From the NCBI RefSeq assembly GCF_017562075.2, contig NC_054083.1, forward strand, positions 27,224,058-27,288,057: a stretch of 64,000 nucleotides of DNA, given 5' to 3'. The stretch is from Anopheles merus (lineage: Eukaryota > Arthropoda > Insecta > Diptera > Culicidae). This document shows positions 14,701 to 27,100 of the stretch, piece by piece (the stretch's first letter is position 1; each line of letters opens with the position of its first letter). Below the pieces are notes generated by a model. The model saw only the letters and a program-made list of their open reading frames with translations, searched no databases and was not told the origin of the DNA. The position numbers and the translations under genes are program-made.

Positions 14701-16306
14701 CGAACCGAACACGGCGGAAGCTGTATCATCAGTTTGGTCCGAAACCTGATTCAGAGTCATTCAGAATATGCGTCAAGGTCGCCCGGAGTCTAAATCCCCC
14801 GAAGTGTTCGAATCAGTGTTGTCCGGAGTCGGAATCGCCCGGAGTCAGAATCGTCCGGAGATGTAGTCACTCAGGGTCGGACATTTTCGAAGTTGGAGTC
14901 ATTTGATGTTAGAGTCGTCCGAATCCAATAAAAATCGATTCTAGATTACTCAAACTTCAGACAACTTCGACTTCGGGCGAGTCGGACTCCGATTGACTTT
15001 GTCTGACTATAATTCCACCCGACGACAACTCCGGACGACTTCGGACAACTACGACTCCTGAAGACTCTCAACGAGTTCGGCAGACTCTAACTCCAGTCCA
15101 CTTCAATGACTCCGGATGACTTCGGCTTCGCCGACAACTCCCCACGACTCCGAATCCGAACAACTTCTTCTCTTCCAACTTTACCCATCACTCCAACGTC
15201 CAACTTTACCCATCACTATGCTCAATCTCTTCCAATCTTAGTGTCAACTTCATCCACACAAACACACCGCACGTAGTGTACGTGACATCCGGGAAGGGGA
15301 AAAGGGAAGAGGGTATTTATTAGCAATCCGATCCCATTACCCTCCATCCAACCCCTATAAACAACCACACGGTAATCACTCAGTCATACACACGCACACA
15401 CCTGCAAACACACGAGCGAACGATTAAGCACTAATGAATGACACAAAACGGGAAACTAACCTGATAATCGTCCTGGTAGCTGTCAGCAAAGCCGTCAACT
15501 TCCCTCGCTGCTGCAGTTGCTGCTGCGGTTGTACCACCAACATCACCGCCGTGGCTGTCCAGTGCAAGCAAGCTGTACGGCAGGGAAGATGTCTCCAGCT
15601 GGGCCGGTCCCACCCCCGCCTGCCACCGGCCAACGAACGGTGTCTGGAGCTGCAGGTACGTAGGTCGTCGCCGCTTCTCGATGTTGCTGCGACCGTCTGC
15701 AGCACCGGCGACCGTCAGCGTTTGCCAAGGTGCGGTCGTTGCCGGTCGCTCGTCCACCTTCGGTGGCGGTAGAAAACTGTAGGAACTTCTGCTGCTAGTT
15801 ACCGGCTGGCCGAGGCCAGCATAACCATAGGAACTGCCATCAATGCCGCCCGGGTAGCCGTAGTAGTAGTGGTTGATGCTACTGTTGTTGTTGTTGTTGA
15901 TGCTAGAACCACTGCCGTACCCATACCAATCGGCACCATCAAATGCACCAAAGCCAAGCTCGGGCTGATCGTAATACGGATAGCTAAACCGACTGCCCAG
16001 TGGCTCACCGTCGCTCGGGGCCGGCTTGCCCCCCGTCGTCCTGCTGGTCCGATAGCTCCACGCGGAAAGACTTCTTCGCATCAGTGACTGTTGCTGGTGC
16101 TGCGGCGCTTGGCGCCGGTGGTCTGGGTTTGCCCCAGTTCCAAAGAAGCTATAGCCATTGTGGTTGCCGTTGCCCCGCTGCAGCACCTCCGTCTCGTCCG
16201 ACGAGTCCGACTCGGAAAGGTTGTTGTCGTACGGCGTCCAGAGCATCGAGGACAGTGCCTCCTCCACGTCGGGCGGCTTCCGATGGGCCCGTGATTGCGC
16301 ATGCAT
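8768..16306 (-). CDS. Large low-complexity protein with PY motif, two exons (3' end not found)
   Basis: Two coding exons join in phase on the minus strand: 15461-16306 (282 codons from the first in-frame ATG, ending in a CAG|GTTAGT donor) and 8768-10434 (acceptor TTCAACAG, ending at AAG|GTAAGT in phase 2). The intron is about 5.0 kb. The known part is 837 residues. Exon 1 is rich in Ser, Gly, Tyr and Asn, with an acidic serine patch (ESDSSDETE) and a Gly-Tyr/Asn stretch. Exon 2 has Gln runs, Ala runs, a basic Arg-rich stretch (REHRRRERRERRQARNR) and, at about residues 788-791, a PPPY motif of the kind bound by WW domains of Nedd4-type ligases. I see no folded domain and do not recognise the family. 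The phase-2 donor shows that more coding sequence follows below 8768 or outside the window. An acceptor-like GTTCGCAG just upstream of the ATG allows a further 5' exon. The long frame with GC-rich third positions makes it real; function is unknown. Confidence 0.75.
10435..15460 (-). other. Intron of the low-complexity PY-motif gene
   Basis: About 5.0 kb bounded by CAG|GTTAGT and CTTCAACAG|GTT. It contains AT-rich sequence near 11.2-12.2 kb and the inverted degenerate repeat at 14.8-15.2 kb. No exon was identified inside. Confidence 0.6.
14760..15185. repeat. Degenerate CCGGAGTC/GAATCG repeats in head-to-head arrangement
   Basis: The left half (to about 14,930) repeats CCGGAGTCGGAATCGCCC-like units. 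The right half (from about 14,960) repeats the complement (GACTCCGG, GACGACTTCGG). The two halves form a long imperfect palindrome in the intron of the low-complexity gene. Confidence 0.6.
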
Positions 16307-19300
16307 CTTGCCCGTCACTGCCCTCCTGCGAACGGCACCAAACACGCACTAACCCACACGAACGCGTTTCGGGCAATTGGCTCGCAAATAAATCCTCCAG
16401 GTCGCTCCTCTCTCGCTCTCTCTCTCAGCTTGGACGGTGTCCGTCGCATCGAACCATCGAACTGGGTAGCCTTCGACCGGGTGCCCTATCACACTGGGGC
16501 TGGCATGACCTGGCTAACCCGGCTAATTGTTCGGTCATCGTCAGCGGTTGCCCAACCGGTTCGAACGGGATTTCGGGCTTATCGTTTTAGTAACATAAAC
16601 ATAAACATGCCAAACGCGATACCTAAACCACACGCCTTGCTTGGGAGGGGAATTTGTGCGCGGGCCTAACCGTTGGATTCGGGATGCACAATGATCTCCT
16701 TTTTTGTTTGCTTTCGTATTCGTCCTCTTTGCTTCGATCGAACGAACTACCGAGAAAAAAGGGACACCGATGCTGCTTTTTTTTTTGCAGTGCATCAGCA
16801 CCTTCCGACTCTCTCGTTCCGCACTCCTGCCAGGTTTCCAACGGCTAAAGGGTTGGACTTTAATGTCCTGTTTTGCCTCCTGCACGGTGGTACCTCGGCA
16901 CCGCTCAGTATAAGGGAATTCAAATTAGACGATATTTATGTTTATATCTCGGTCCGTTGCACCCGAACCCGCACCCAACGATTCGCTCTTCAGCGTGCTC
17001 TTTATCGTGCAGGGGGCGCACGGTGGAGCATCATTAGCATCCTCACCGTCATGGGGTTGGCTTGCGCTTCTTAGCAACCAACCGCGCACGTGGAATGTAC
17101 TTGAAAGAAGACGGACGAGATTCAGAATATCAGCGATGTCCTTCGTTGGCTGATATTCTCTGCCGCTTTCCTTACCCAACCAGTGTTTGACCACGTTTAG
17201 CTGGTCTCGTTAATTCCGTTGTCTCGTTGTCTCGGTTTTTCTTTTTTGTAAATAAGTGTCTGTACCCTAAAAAAACACGACCTGTGGCTTTCGATGTACA
17301 CAGTCCAGTTCTGTCCAGCATCAGCGTGCCGACGATGGCTGACCCAAAACTCCAGATAAAGCTGTAGCTCTTCTTTGATTTTAACTCAATTTACTTCTGA
17401 TATTTTCTTCCTGTGCTCTGCTGCAATTTCCGGTTCCAGTTCCACCACTGGCAGCGTCTGTTTTCACTTTTTACCAAACACACACGGCAACGGTTCCAAA
17501 AGCATTGCGTCCGAGCTATGCGGTGTGTAAGCACGCGGAGATCAGGCAGCCATTGTTTGTGCGATTAATTTCAACGGTTTTGTCCTCGAATCGGACCCCA
17601 AAAACAACAGTCACCAGAGCCACGGCACCATCAAGCAGCAGCCACAGCTTTGCGCTGATTTCGTCGACAGCGTCTCGACCTCTTCGGCACACAATCCGTG
17701 AAGCCAATCATCTTAGGGTACGTTCGCGGTTCGAGGTCGGTCGGGGGCCGTTCAGCTTCACAAATCCTGCGAAAGGAAACAAAAAGAAGAAGACACAAAA
17801 ATCAACAACAAGAATGGCTTCTTTTTAAAGGCGTTGTGTACAGTTTGCGGTGTACTCCCGCAAGACGACACAGCAAAACAAGGGATGGCGCTTCCGTTTT
17901 TCCATCTCGCTTCCCAAAATGAATATGCATGCAAGGGGGAGGAAGAACGGGGCCACGGTGCTATGCTAATGAGCGAATGAATATTAAGTTGGTTAATGAA
18001 AAATGATAATTCTACTACTATTGCAACCGCACTCCTCCGGTACTCTCGCGGTTGTCGCTGGTGGTGGTGTTGGTTTGCATTTTCCATTGCGCTCTGGTTG
18101 AAGCATTTTCATATTTCTGAGCTGTCTTGCTGAGCTGATTGGCACAAGACGAGATGCTGTGAAGATGATGGTTAATAAAAAAAGAAACCGGAAAGAAGTG
18201 TTGAAGCGTCTAGCGCGTTTGAAATAGCTGATACTTCTCCTGCCGCAGCAAAAAGGCATTAAACTTTCATCACGCATAAGTTGCTATCGGAAGATCGGCG
18301 CAACAACGGCCCAGCCGAGTGGTTTGTGGCCCTTTTCCTCTGCCCAGGACCGTTGCAGAATGTCTCTAGACAACCATCGCCATAACGTCTACCGCTGGCC
18401 AGCCGAAGAAATGGTGCCCCATTTCTCAAACCCGGCGATGTGCGCAATGCCAACCGCACCGTATCCGTACACGCTGCTGCCCCTGTCATTCATCGTTCAA
18501 TGACGTTGCAGCGTTCTCTTCTCGACACCGCGTTCCACACACCGATCGGGCGCGGATGAAACAATGCACTTGCATCGCATTTGCATCATGCTGGGGAGGA
18601 GGCAGGGTGGCACGTTCTGTCTTTCGGCTTCGAAGAAAATGGGCTGTGCGGAACCGGGCGTACACCAAGGAAAGTGAGTTGAGGGTATGGAAGGGCCTGT
18701 ATGTGTGCGCTTATGCGAACCTTGCTCGCATGAGCTATGATCGAGCAGTGCACACACACACACACACACACGCATCGTCCGGGCCCAACAAAACCAAACA
18801 TCCACCACCACCGCTGCACACGTGAGTTTCGCCTTTTCCACAATGCCTATTGTGTGACCTCCACTGACTGCTTTCCGCCTTCAATGGCATGTACACACAT
18901 ACACCTTCAAAACTCCCACCCCTAAGCATGGTGTGTTGGAAAACTTTGTTTTCGCTAGGTCAACACATATACCACCCATTTTGCCGCACCTCACAGCCAC
19001 CCCCCAAACCAAACCGCCCCAACACGGACAAATTTGTGAATCAATTGTGGTGGCACCGAACCGGAGCAAGCGAACGAGCAGTTTCGAGCAGTTCCGAGTT
19101 CCGGCGGTCGAGCGCTTTTCCTCGTCCTCGGAGCGGGCAGAACACGCTAGTCCAATTGAAAGCGACTAATGTTTTAAGACATCGATAGGCGCTTTCGGCC
19201 ACTAATAAAGATGCCGGCGAGATCCTACCCAGCAGAGGCACACCGAAGAAGGAGCCAGCGGTAGTGGCATGCGGAAGCGATAAATATTCAATTTGCAACC

Positions 19301-20083
19301 ATCAGGTAAGCCCGACCGGGTATGCAAGACTAACTCTGCATAACTGCAGCCTCTCTTTAGGGGCCTACCGAGACCATGGTAACGGGGGGTACAGCTTCCG
19401 GGAATATGGATTCCCGGCTGGACTAGAAACTTTATTGCTAGGAAATGCATATGCATTCTAGGGCACTGCTGCTGCCGCATTCTAGGGAATACCAGTGACT
19501 TCGTACCAGACCAGTCCTTCTCTTGTAGGCTCATGGAGACTCACACACAAACACAAATTATTGTTCTGTAAATGGGCATCACATTTTACATTCAGCTTTT
19601 GCGCTGTCCAAGTCCTTCCAACAACAGCAATCGTTGGAGTCATCGTCGTTGTGTGCAATCGGCTCAATGTTGAGGCGCACGTAATGTTATCCTCGTTCCA
19701 AATTCAACATTTCATAAACATTAATGATGTATGTACGGTTCCGCTGTGTGTTTGTGATTGCTGCTGTGTACAGGAGACACACGAGCGGGCTCTAGATGGC
19801 TGATGGATGGATGTGAGCACGTCGGAGCATTCCATTAACAAAACCGCCCCTGCTTCTTCACAAGCTTCGGCGCATAACGTTTGGCCGCAGTTTCGCAGGT
19901 GACCGTCAAAACAAAGCGAAAACCTTGGAACTTACACACTCGGTTTGTCGGTGTTAGACTACCACGTGCCATTCCGTTTTTGGCCACACGATGGTCACGC
20001 ATGCTAATCGATCGTGTACGATCGATTCGAGCAGCCGCTTACCGCAGACACGAACCCACAGCTCGAATAGCGCTCGAGCTTAA
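16307..20083. other. Upstream of the low-complexity gene, no coding sequence supported
   Basis: Likely includes 5' UTR and regulatory sequence of the minus-strand gene starting at 16306 and the 3' UTR of the RING gene. (CA)n at 18,750-18,770. No credible ORF. Confidence 0.4.
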
Positions 20084-20560
20084 CTACTCTACAAACGATT
20101 TATTCGCCATTCGGCAGCACAGCACGAACAGGAAAAAGGCAACGACTATCCAAAATGTATCGGCCAGGGCCGTATCTCTTGGGTCCGGGTCGGCCGGTCC
20201 AGTGTAAGACTTGCTGGGTTTGGGTTGGTCCACCCGCGAGCCGATCGGAACGATACGATGAAATGTACCACACGCAATACGGCACTGGGGACAGGTTTTA
20301 GAGCTATGGGGAAAGGAAAAGTAGTATCACTTTAGTAATTATGTCAAATTTACACCAAACTGTTTTGTTGATAGTCTACGTTACCACTCGAACCACTGCA
20401 GCAAACAATCGGCGTGAAAGATATGCCCGCAGCAGGTAATGCAAACGTCCTTCGACAGCAGCTCCCAGCAAATCGGACAAATCAGCTCACTGTACGGTGT
20501 GTCCGCGTGACAGTACCGCACGAGCGGGTGTGGTTCCTCATCTTCAGCTGCACTTTTCAT
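20084..20560 (-). CDS. Small TRAIP/NOPO-type RING-H2 protein with C-terminal membrane anchor
   Basis: Two exons, 20385-20560 and 20084-20303, are joined across an 81-nt intron (donor GGTAACG, acceptor CCCATAG) to give 131 residues. The ATG at 20560 follows an in-frame TAG. A RING-H2 finger fills residues 28-66: Cys28, Cys31, Cys44, His46, His49, Cys52, Cys63, Cys66, with the phrases CGHIFHADCLLQWFE and CPQCR typical of TRAIP/Drosophila NOPO E3 ligases. Unlike TRAIP, which has long coiled coils and is nuclear, this protein is short and ends in a hydrophobic stretch at about residues 109-122 followed by a basic patch, so it is probably tail-anchored with the RING facing the cytosol. E3 ubiquitin ligase activity is inferred from the RING. 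It sits alone, more than 3.5 kb from the next coding exon. Confidence 0.8.
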
Positions 20561-22932
20561 ACCCTACGCATGGAGTTTTTTTTTCACAAAAATTTTGAAA
20601 GCTAAAAAATTTATTACCGAAACAGCAAGATCTTTTTCTATTTTGATTGTAACGAAAGCCTTTTAAAGCAGCCCATTCGCACAGCATCCTTTGATGACCA
20701 TGCGACCGTAGTGGATTGCGAAGGATTACCACCGGTCTACCGTTTTAAACAGAGGGAAGGAAAATAATCATTAATTTTCTTGATTAATTAGCTTTAAAAG
20801 CACTCTCCACGTTGTTTTCAATTCCGCTTCCTTTTTTTGCTTTTATAGAATGAAAAAAAAACTGAATAATTCAGTGCGTTTAAGCTAATTACTCTTGGTA
20901 AAGTTTTGTCTAGGACGCCAGGTGGTTCCTATTAGCAACCTCACTCCTACATCGCGCTCCCATAGCCCTCTTCAATCAACTTTGAAGTACAGGAGCTTAT
21001 CATCATCATCACTGCCATCATCATCCAACATCGCAATGATTTACTGCCGTGTGGAGCAGCAATGTTTACACGAAAGAAAAGCGCTTTCATGGGATTGAAT
21101 GGAAGGAAAAAATGCCATTCCCGGAAAATGCAACACGCATGAAGCATGGACCACACACAGACACACACATGATGATGCAGACGATGTCCAATGGAAAACT
21201 TTCCATTTTTTGTTATTGTTTGTTACATTTCAATCCCCATTTTCCAACCCACATAGCTTCTCGAACTCTTTTTTCTTTTGTTCTCGAGACACTTATTCGA
21301 GCACCTACAAATGTCCTTGTCGAACGCCTGCGAGAGCGAAAAACGAAGAACGACTTCACAGTAGGTGAAAGCATTTCGTTGTCGAAAGTTTCCACCACGC
21401 CTCTTCAGCAACTCTACTACGGCAGGGCCGTTTCTACTGCCTAGCATTACCTGCATCACTCGACGCTGCACTTTCCGTCGATGCAGTTTGTGTGTTTTTC
21501 TTTAGCATTTTCTTGTTTTAACCCCTCCTCGCTGCTGCCCTCCAATGTCTTTCGAGCAGGGGGAACATTTGAACATTTGAGAGGTTGACAAGCGTCAGCC
21601 AGCATCTACAGCTGCAATTTATCGACATTCACACCGTGGAACTGTGGTGCTTAGTATTGTGTGGAGCGGTGGCACTAGCCTAGCTCGCTAGTTTTCAGTT
21701 TTGCTAAATCATTCAATGGGAACGCGTCCACTGCTAGGACAAGCTAGCGCAACGAACACTGTGTACAGTGCGCGACTGCAAATGAAAATGAACAACGTTT
21801 AACAACTTGTAGCAAAGCGGAAAACTTGCCCAACGGGAAGGGCCTCGTTCCAGCAAATGCTCAAAACTTCGGGTCCGGCCACACGGTTTTGCGCGTCGTT
21901 CAAAGTCGTCCGCGCAGCAGCAGCAGCAGCAGCAGCAGCAATCGCCTAAAAAGTAAGGGGAAAAGTTTAGCTTCAATTAGCATGAATTATGGATGTGCAT
22001 CCGGCGTGGAACCGATTCGTCAGAAGGCTAAAGGAAGGACATTTTTTTCTCTCTGCTTTCGTTTCTGCTTTCTCCGCACGCAAACACGCTGTTTACGCGG
22101 AACTTTTTCACTCCCCCCGCCGCACGGTGTGTCGTTATTAAAAATTTCACTCCAAACACACCCTGCGAATGATTACACAATCGACACGGTTCCACTATTC
22201 GTTTTTGCTTCCATTTCTCTCTCTCTCTCTTTTTTTTTTTTTGTTACTCTGATTGTGCTGTCAACTCGATCGCCAACCGGCCCGAGCAGAGTGTCAGAGG
22301 GGCTAAGGGAGGGGCTAAGGAGGGAGAAAAATAATTCTTCAACAGCAACCTACAGCCCACAGTGGAATGGGGAACGGGGCTGTTGAAAAGAAAGGAGAAA
22401 ACAACAATGGATGAAGGAAAAAAAAGGGCGGAACGCATTCCCAATCCCGAGTCCTTCCGGAAGCAGGAAATGGATTTTCCATCGAAACCCATTCTCCAGA
22501 ACTGTGTCGCACAAAGCCAGGCCAACCCGAATGGGGGAGAAGGAAGGACAGGCGACGCGAAGAAAAGTGTGCGACACAAGGTCGGTGTGTCGGTGTGTGC
22601 TTTCGAAGCTTTCGATCAAAAAGTCGACAAGCCGCGGCCGCGGTAATAGCACTGTGTGTGTGTTTGTGTTGAAAACAGTGAATCCGTTGCTGTTCAAAAC
22701 ATCTCAGGCGATGTTTGCGTGTGTATGCACCTTTCCCCCGCAGCATTCCGCCTTTTTTCCACATTTTTGCGGTGCAAAGTGTCGGAAAGAAGCCACCACG
22801 AGCTATGCTCTTCACTGTGCAAGGAGGAAATGAAAGCTTCTGGAGGTGAAACGGGAAGTAAATTTAATTTGAAAGTAAATTTAATTCATCCATTGTTGAC
22901 ACCACTCATTGAGCGAGCAGGGAAGAGAGAAA

Positions 22933-22937
22933 GAGAT

Positions 22938-22981
<44 letters not shown>
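22933..22981. repeat. (GA)n microsatellite
   Basis: GA units with AAAG interruptions, directly before the A-skewed tract. Confidence 0.9.
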
Positions 22982-22982
<1 letters not shown>

Positions 22983-22999
22983 TGAAAATAATGCTGTTT

Positions 23000-23820
23000 T
23001 ACAAGGAAACCCCATAAGAAAGACTCTTGAAATAAAACACTCTACTTGAAGTGAGTAAATCACATGGAAGGAAGGGAAAAGGACAGGATATTAATAAACA
23101 AATCGAAAAGAAACTATGTGAAAGAAGTAAATCGTAATAAAATGAGTAGCATATTAATTAAGAAAGATTACATAATCATTAGTAAATCGAATGCAAGAGG
23201 GTTATATAATTTAAAAAAAAGATAAATAAAATAATGTTAAAGAAAGACGTAATAAATAGAACCAACAAAGTAAACAAATAAAATAACATGCAACATGTAA
23301 AACACACGAAATATATGAAAAAAGAGACAATAGAAAATAGGAGAGAAGCATGATAATGTTTAAAAAAAACCCGGTAAAAACATGTTGATAAATAAGAAAG
23401 TGTAGGTTAAAGTTAATTAAGCACAAACAGTGCAAAATAGAACCGAAAATGAGTAAACATGAAAAACAAAAAACGTCATGAACAGGTAATAAAATAAGCA
23501 AAACGAATCTGCAAGAAACGAAACAAAGCAATGAAACAAAAAAAATCCCAAAATGAGTGAATCGTTCATCCAAAATCAAATAAGTAAAAAAAAGAATGTA
23601 AAAGGGGCGCCCAACACAAGGAAGACAAACAAAGCAAATGATTTAAACGATATACAATCGTCTCGCCATAAAATAGGCAACGCAAAGAGTACACGTGAAT
23701 TGACAATAAATTAACCTCAACGAAGGGGACCCAACCAGCAAGCAACAGCAACTCATACCAAAACATACGAATGGGAAGAAAGATGTACCAAAAAAAAGGG
23801 ACAATAATGAAAGTTCAACA
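23000..23820. other. Strongly A-skewed tract
   Basis: For about 800 bp the plus strand is roughly half A or more by eye and poor in T and C, with many AATAAA, AACAAA and GAAAGA words. No unit repeat and no credible ORF. It follows a (GA)n run. Confidence 0.6.
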
Positions 23821-23975
23821 GCGAGAAAGAACCCATTCTAGCAACATAATTCTTCTTCCAAGCTCCCCTTTGCCTTTGGGGAGTATCTTTTGTTTCATTT
23901 TCATAATCCGATCACGTGCCGTGGTGTGAGTGGAGCAAAGCCAAACTCGGGCAGGAGGCGAATAAAGGCACTCAC

Positions 23976-24168
23976 CTTCCTTGAGGAAGTTTGCAAAATC
24001 CGCTGCATCTTCCTTATTTTTCTTTGTACGTGGAAAAAAGGATAAGACACCCCTGCCACTCTTACGAGTGGTACGCCCTTTCCTTGGGTTCTTCAGTTCC
24101 CCATGCAAAGAGTAGAAAAACATACCACCAAGATCAAATTGTACTTGCTGGTCGTACTCTTTCACCAT
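23976..24168 (-). CDS. Weak candidate first exon, gene unknown
   Basis: An ATG-initiated segment of 64 codons ends at a strong donor (GAAG|GTGAGT). It encodes a basic sequence with RKGRTTRKSGRG and KKNKEDAADFANFLKE. No downstream exon was found; the minus strand beyond is a T-rich tract. The start context is poor (T at -3). Chance is a serious alternative. Confidence 0.15.
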
Positions 24169-27100
24169 ACAAAATGGCAAAAATGATAATATTAATCCGA
24201 TTAAAACTGTTGTAAGTCAGTTCTGTGAACTATTTCCCAAGGGGAGGAGTGCCTTTTTTTGCTCCCTGTTTAAGTCAACTCTACATTTTGTTACAACGCG
24301 ATTTTTTTCCCGCTCTTCATTGTATTCCAAACCGACATAGGCTCAGTGTCGAACATCGTCATCCTTTTGACTTCCATCATCACTTTACCCCCATCAACGG
24401 TACCACCATGTACGACGATATTATCGCAAAGTTTCAAGCTCGTACAAGTGATACAACAACAACAACAAAACTCACAATATAACAAACTCCTGCAACGAAA
24501 TCACGTCCATTCTAGTAAAAGCTAAGCCTCTCCGAGGCGGAAATTAAGTTAACGCTTCCAGGTTCGGTCCTTCGGGCACGATGGAAAGGTCGTGCGCTAC
24601 TTCCAAGTAATGCGACAACCATCGCACAAAATTGTTGGAAAAGAGCACGGGACAAGAGCCTGCCAGAAGGAAAGAAAAAACGAAGCTAGCCAACCGACAG
24701 GACTGGAATCACTCACAGCCGCGCAAGACGTGCCATACACACATAGAGAGATGCTTTATCTCCTTGCCATGAAGTGACGGGAGTGTTTGTGTGTGTGTGC
24801 CATGATTAAGACATCGCTTACCATCATCAGTACACACACACAGCCGAGATAGGGATCGCTTTTCAGCGCGTCCGTCTTTTTGCAACATTCTGTGTGAAAA
24901 GGCCGTGCGACCGAGTGTCCACGGTGCACCGTGCAGTGTGCTGGGGTAGAAAGAGCAGGAAGAAAGCAGGGGTGAATATCTGTCCCGCGGGAGCTTCTGC
25001 CAGAACGAAGAGCTCGTTTTGAAAAGACAACACTACAGCGGCACCGGTTGCGTATCTAGCGGTTCCCGCCGGGACCAAGTCTAGGCCAATCTAGGACAAA
25101 ACTCTCCCTCCCTCCCGACGACGGCGACGACGACGACGACGACCACGTGTAACAAAGTCAGGCACCAACAACACGAGCCGTTCGTCCTTCAGCCTTCTAC
25201 GTCCTTTTTTTTCTTCTTGCTGCTGCTGCTGTTTAATGTTACTGGGATAAATTTTGAAGATGCATTCAGTGTCGCTTGACGTACTGGCCGTGCAGCGAGT
25301 GGGAAAGGCAAACGATGATGAAACGATGCGCCTTTATGCCTTCGATGCCCTGCGGCTGACATCGTCACCCCGCCGCGAACGGTTGATGTATGTGCGCAAC
25401 ATGTGTGTGTGTGCTATGTGCCCCTTCATTTGAGACCCACAGCCACAACCACATCACCGTGTGAAAATGATCCCGAATGCAAAACGTGTCACTTTTCGGT
25501 CCGTTTTCTTCAGCCCTAGCTTGGCAGGAGAGTCCATTTAATGGAGGCGCCTTGTCACTCACGTGCTCGAGAGCTCGTGCTCGGAGAAGCTAGGAGCTAG
25601 CTTCGGTGAAACCCGGTTCTGTAAAAGCGTGTGACAGAGGCAGAGTGGATGACTCAATTTGCATAGATGACTGCGCCAGATAATGCGTTCCGGGGGTTTC
25701 CGGGGCGTTACACACATAGCGCCCGGTGTGCTATAGTTGCTGCACCATGCGTTACTTCCCAGGCAGCATCAGGCAGCGGAGCACACACTGTCCCGGCAGG
25801 GAACTAATTGATAAAAGTTAGCAGCGCGCCCTAACGATACCAAAGTGTCATAGAGAGAACGTTAAATGGAATTATAAGCCCTGACACTTGGTTGGAAGCG
25901 GGTTTGTTGGGTTTGGTGGCTAGTCAGCTGTTATCATACGACGCAATCAGGACGTGGCGCTAGACGACTCAAACATGCTTCCTCAAGCACGGTTTTGCTA
26001 AACGTCTTTCAAAATGTACTTTCAATGCTTTTACAGCGCGGTCATTCATAACACACCATGACCCATAAATATTAATTTTCCAAAAGGGGTGATTGTACCC
26101 CACCGCCGACGGAAAAGCCAAAACCAGCCGGGCCGAATGCTGCAGCTAATTTAATTAATGAGATTCCCATTGTCTCAGGCGTCGGCAAAGATGTTTCATT
26201 GATTTAAATGCCTTTCTTTGCTTTTTAATGTGTTTCCGTTTCCGCTGAGGCAATGTAACAGCTCTATTTCGAAGCCTCCCGCCGGGAGGACAAGCCTAAC
26301 CAACGGGGAGGAGTAGGCCTTGGTTATACAGTCTGGTTCGCTCATAACGAACTACTACACCCGAGAAGCAGTTAATTTCTGATTAAAAATTCCATTACAA
26401 CGGAGGGGAGAAGACGTGGCGCTGGAGTCGGTCTTCGGGCCGCTATGCCTGGAGGGAAATCGAACAGCCAAGCCAGCCAGCGAGCGAGCAGCCACCAATT
26501 TCCCGGGCTGAAATATGAGGCCTCGGGGTTGGTTAGCTTCTGCACTGCACACCGCGCCACTGTTTGTTCGTTCGTCCTCCCATTAATGACGATCGGAATG
26601 GGTTTCCCAGTACATTTGGGCGGAAGAGTATTTGCCCGCTGGCACTGGTCCTTTTATCTTTCGCGCTGGATGGGTGAGAAAGTTCCGCCATAAATAAGAT
26701 CATAAATCAAAATTTAACTTTCACACCTTTCGCCTCGTGCGCCATCGTGTGGTCGGTCGATCGGTTACGTTTCGAGTTGTGTGCACCAGCGTGTGTTTGG
26801 ATTGTTTTCGCTAGGAAGGGAAGAAGAAAAAATCGGGACAAATTATAACGGCAAGTTTTGGGGCGCCCGCCCAGCCAGTTGGATAGTTTCCAAATTCGCT
26901 TGTTTTTGATGACTTTAAATATGCGCTTCCATGTGTGTTTGGTCCGAATGGCGCTGTCCCACGCTACTGTTCTGCCGCAGGTTCTACGTCCGCGCACGGT
27001 CAGGTGAAAATAAATCAACCCACAGAAGGCTACTTTCTCTCGGTTTTGCTGGAAATGGAAATGGTTACGGTTGTTTTTTTTTCCACTACCACACACACAG

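Noticed and set aside
16000..16590. 196-codon plus-strand ORF
   Set aside because: Overlaps exon 1 of the minus-strand gene in antisense and has no recognisable domain.
23211..23579. 122-codon minus-strand ORF rich in Leu, Phe and Ser
   Set aside because: Produced by the A-skewed tract read on the T-rich strand.
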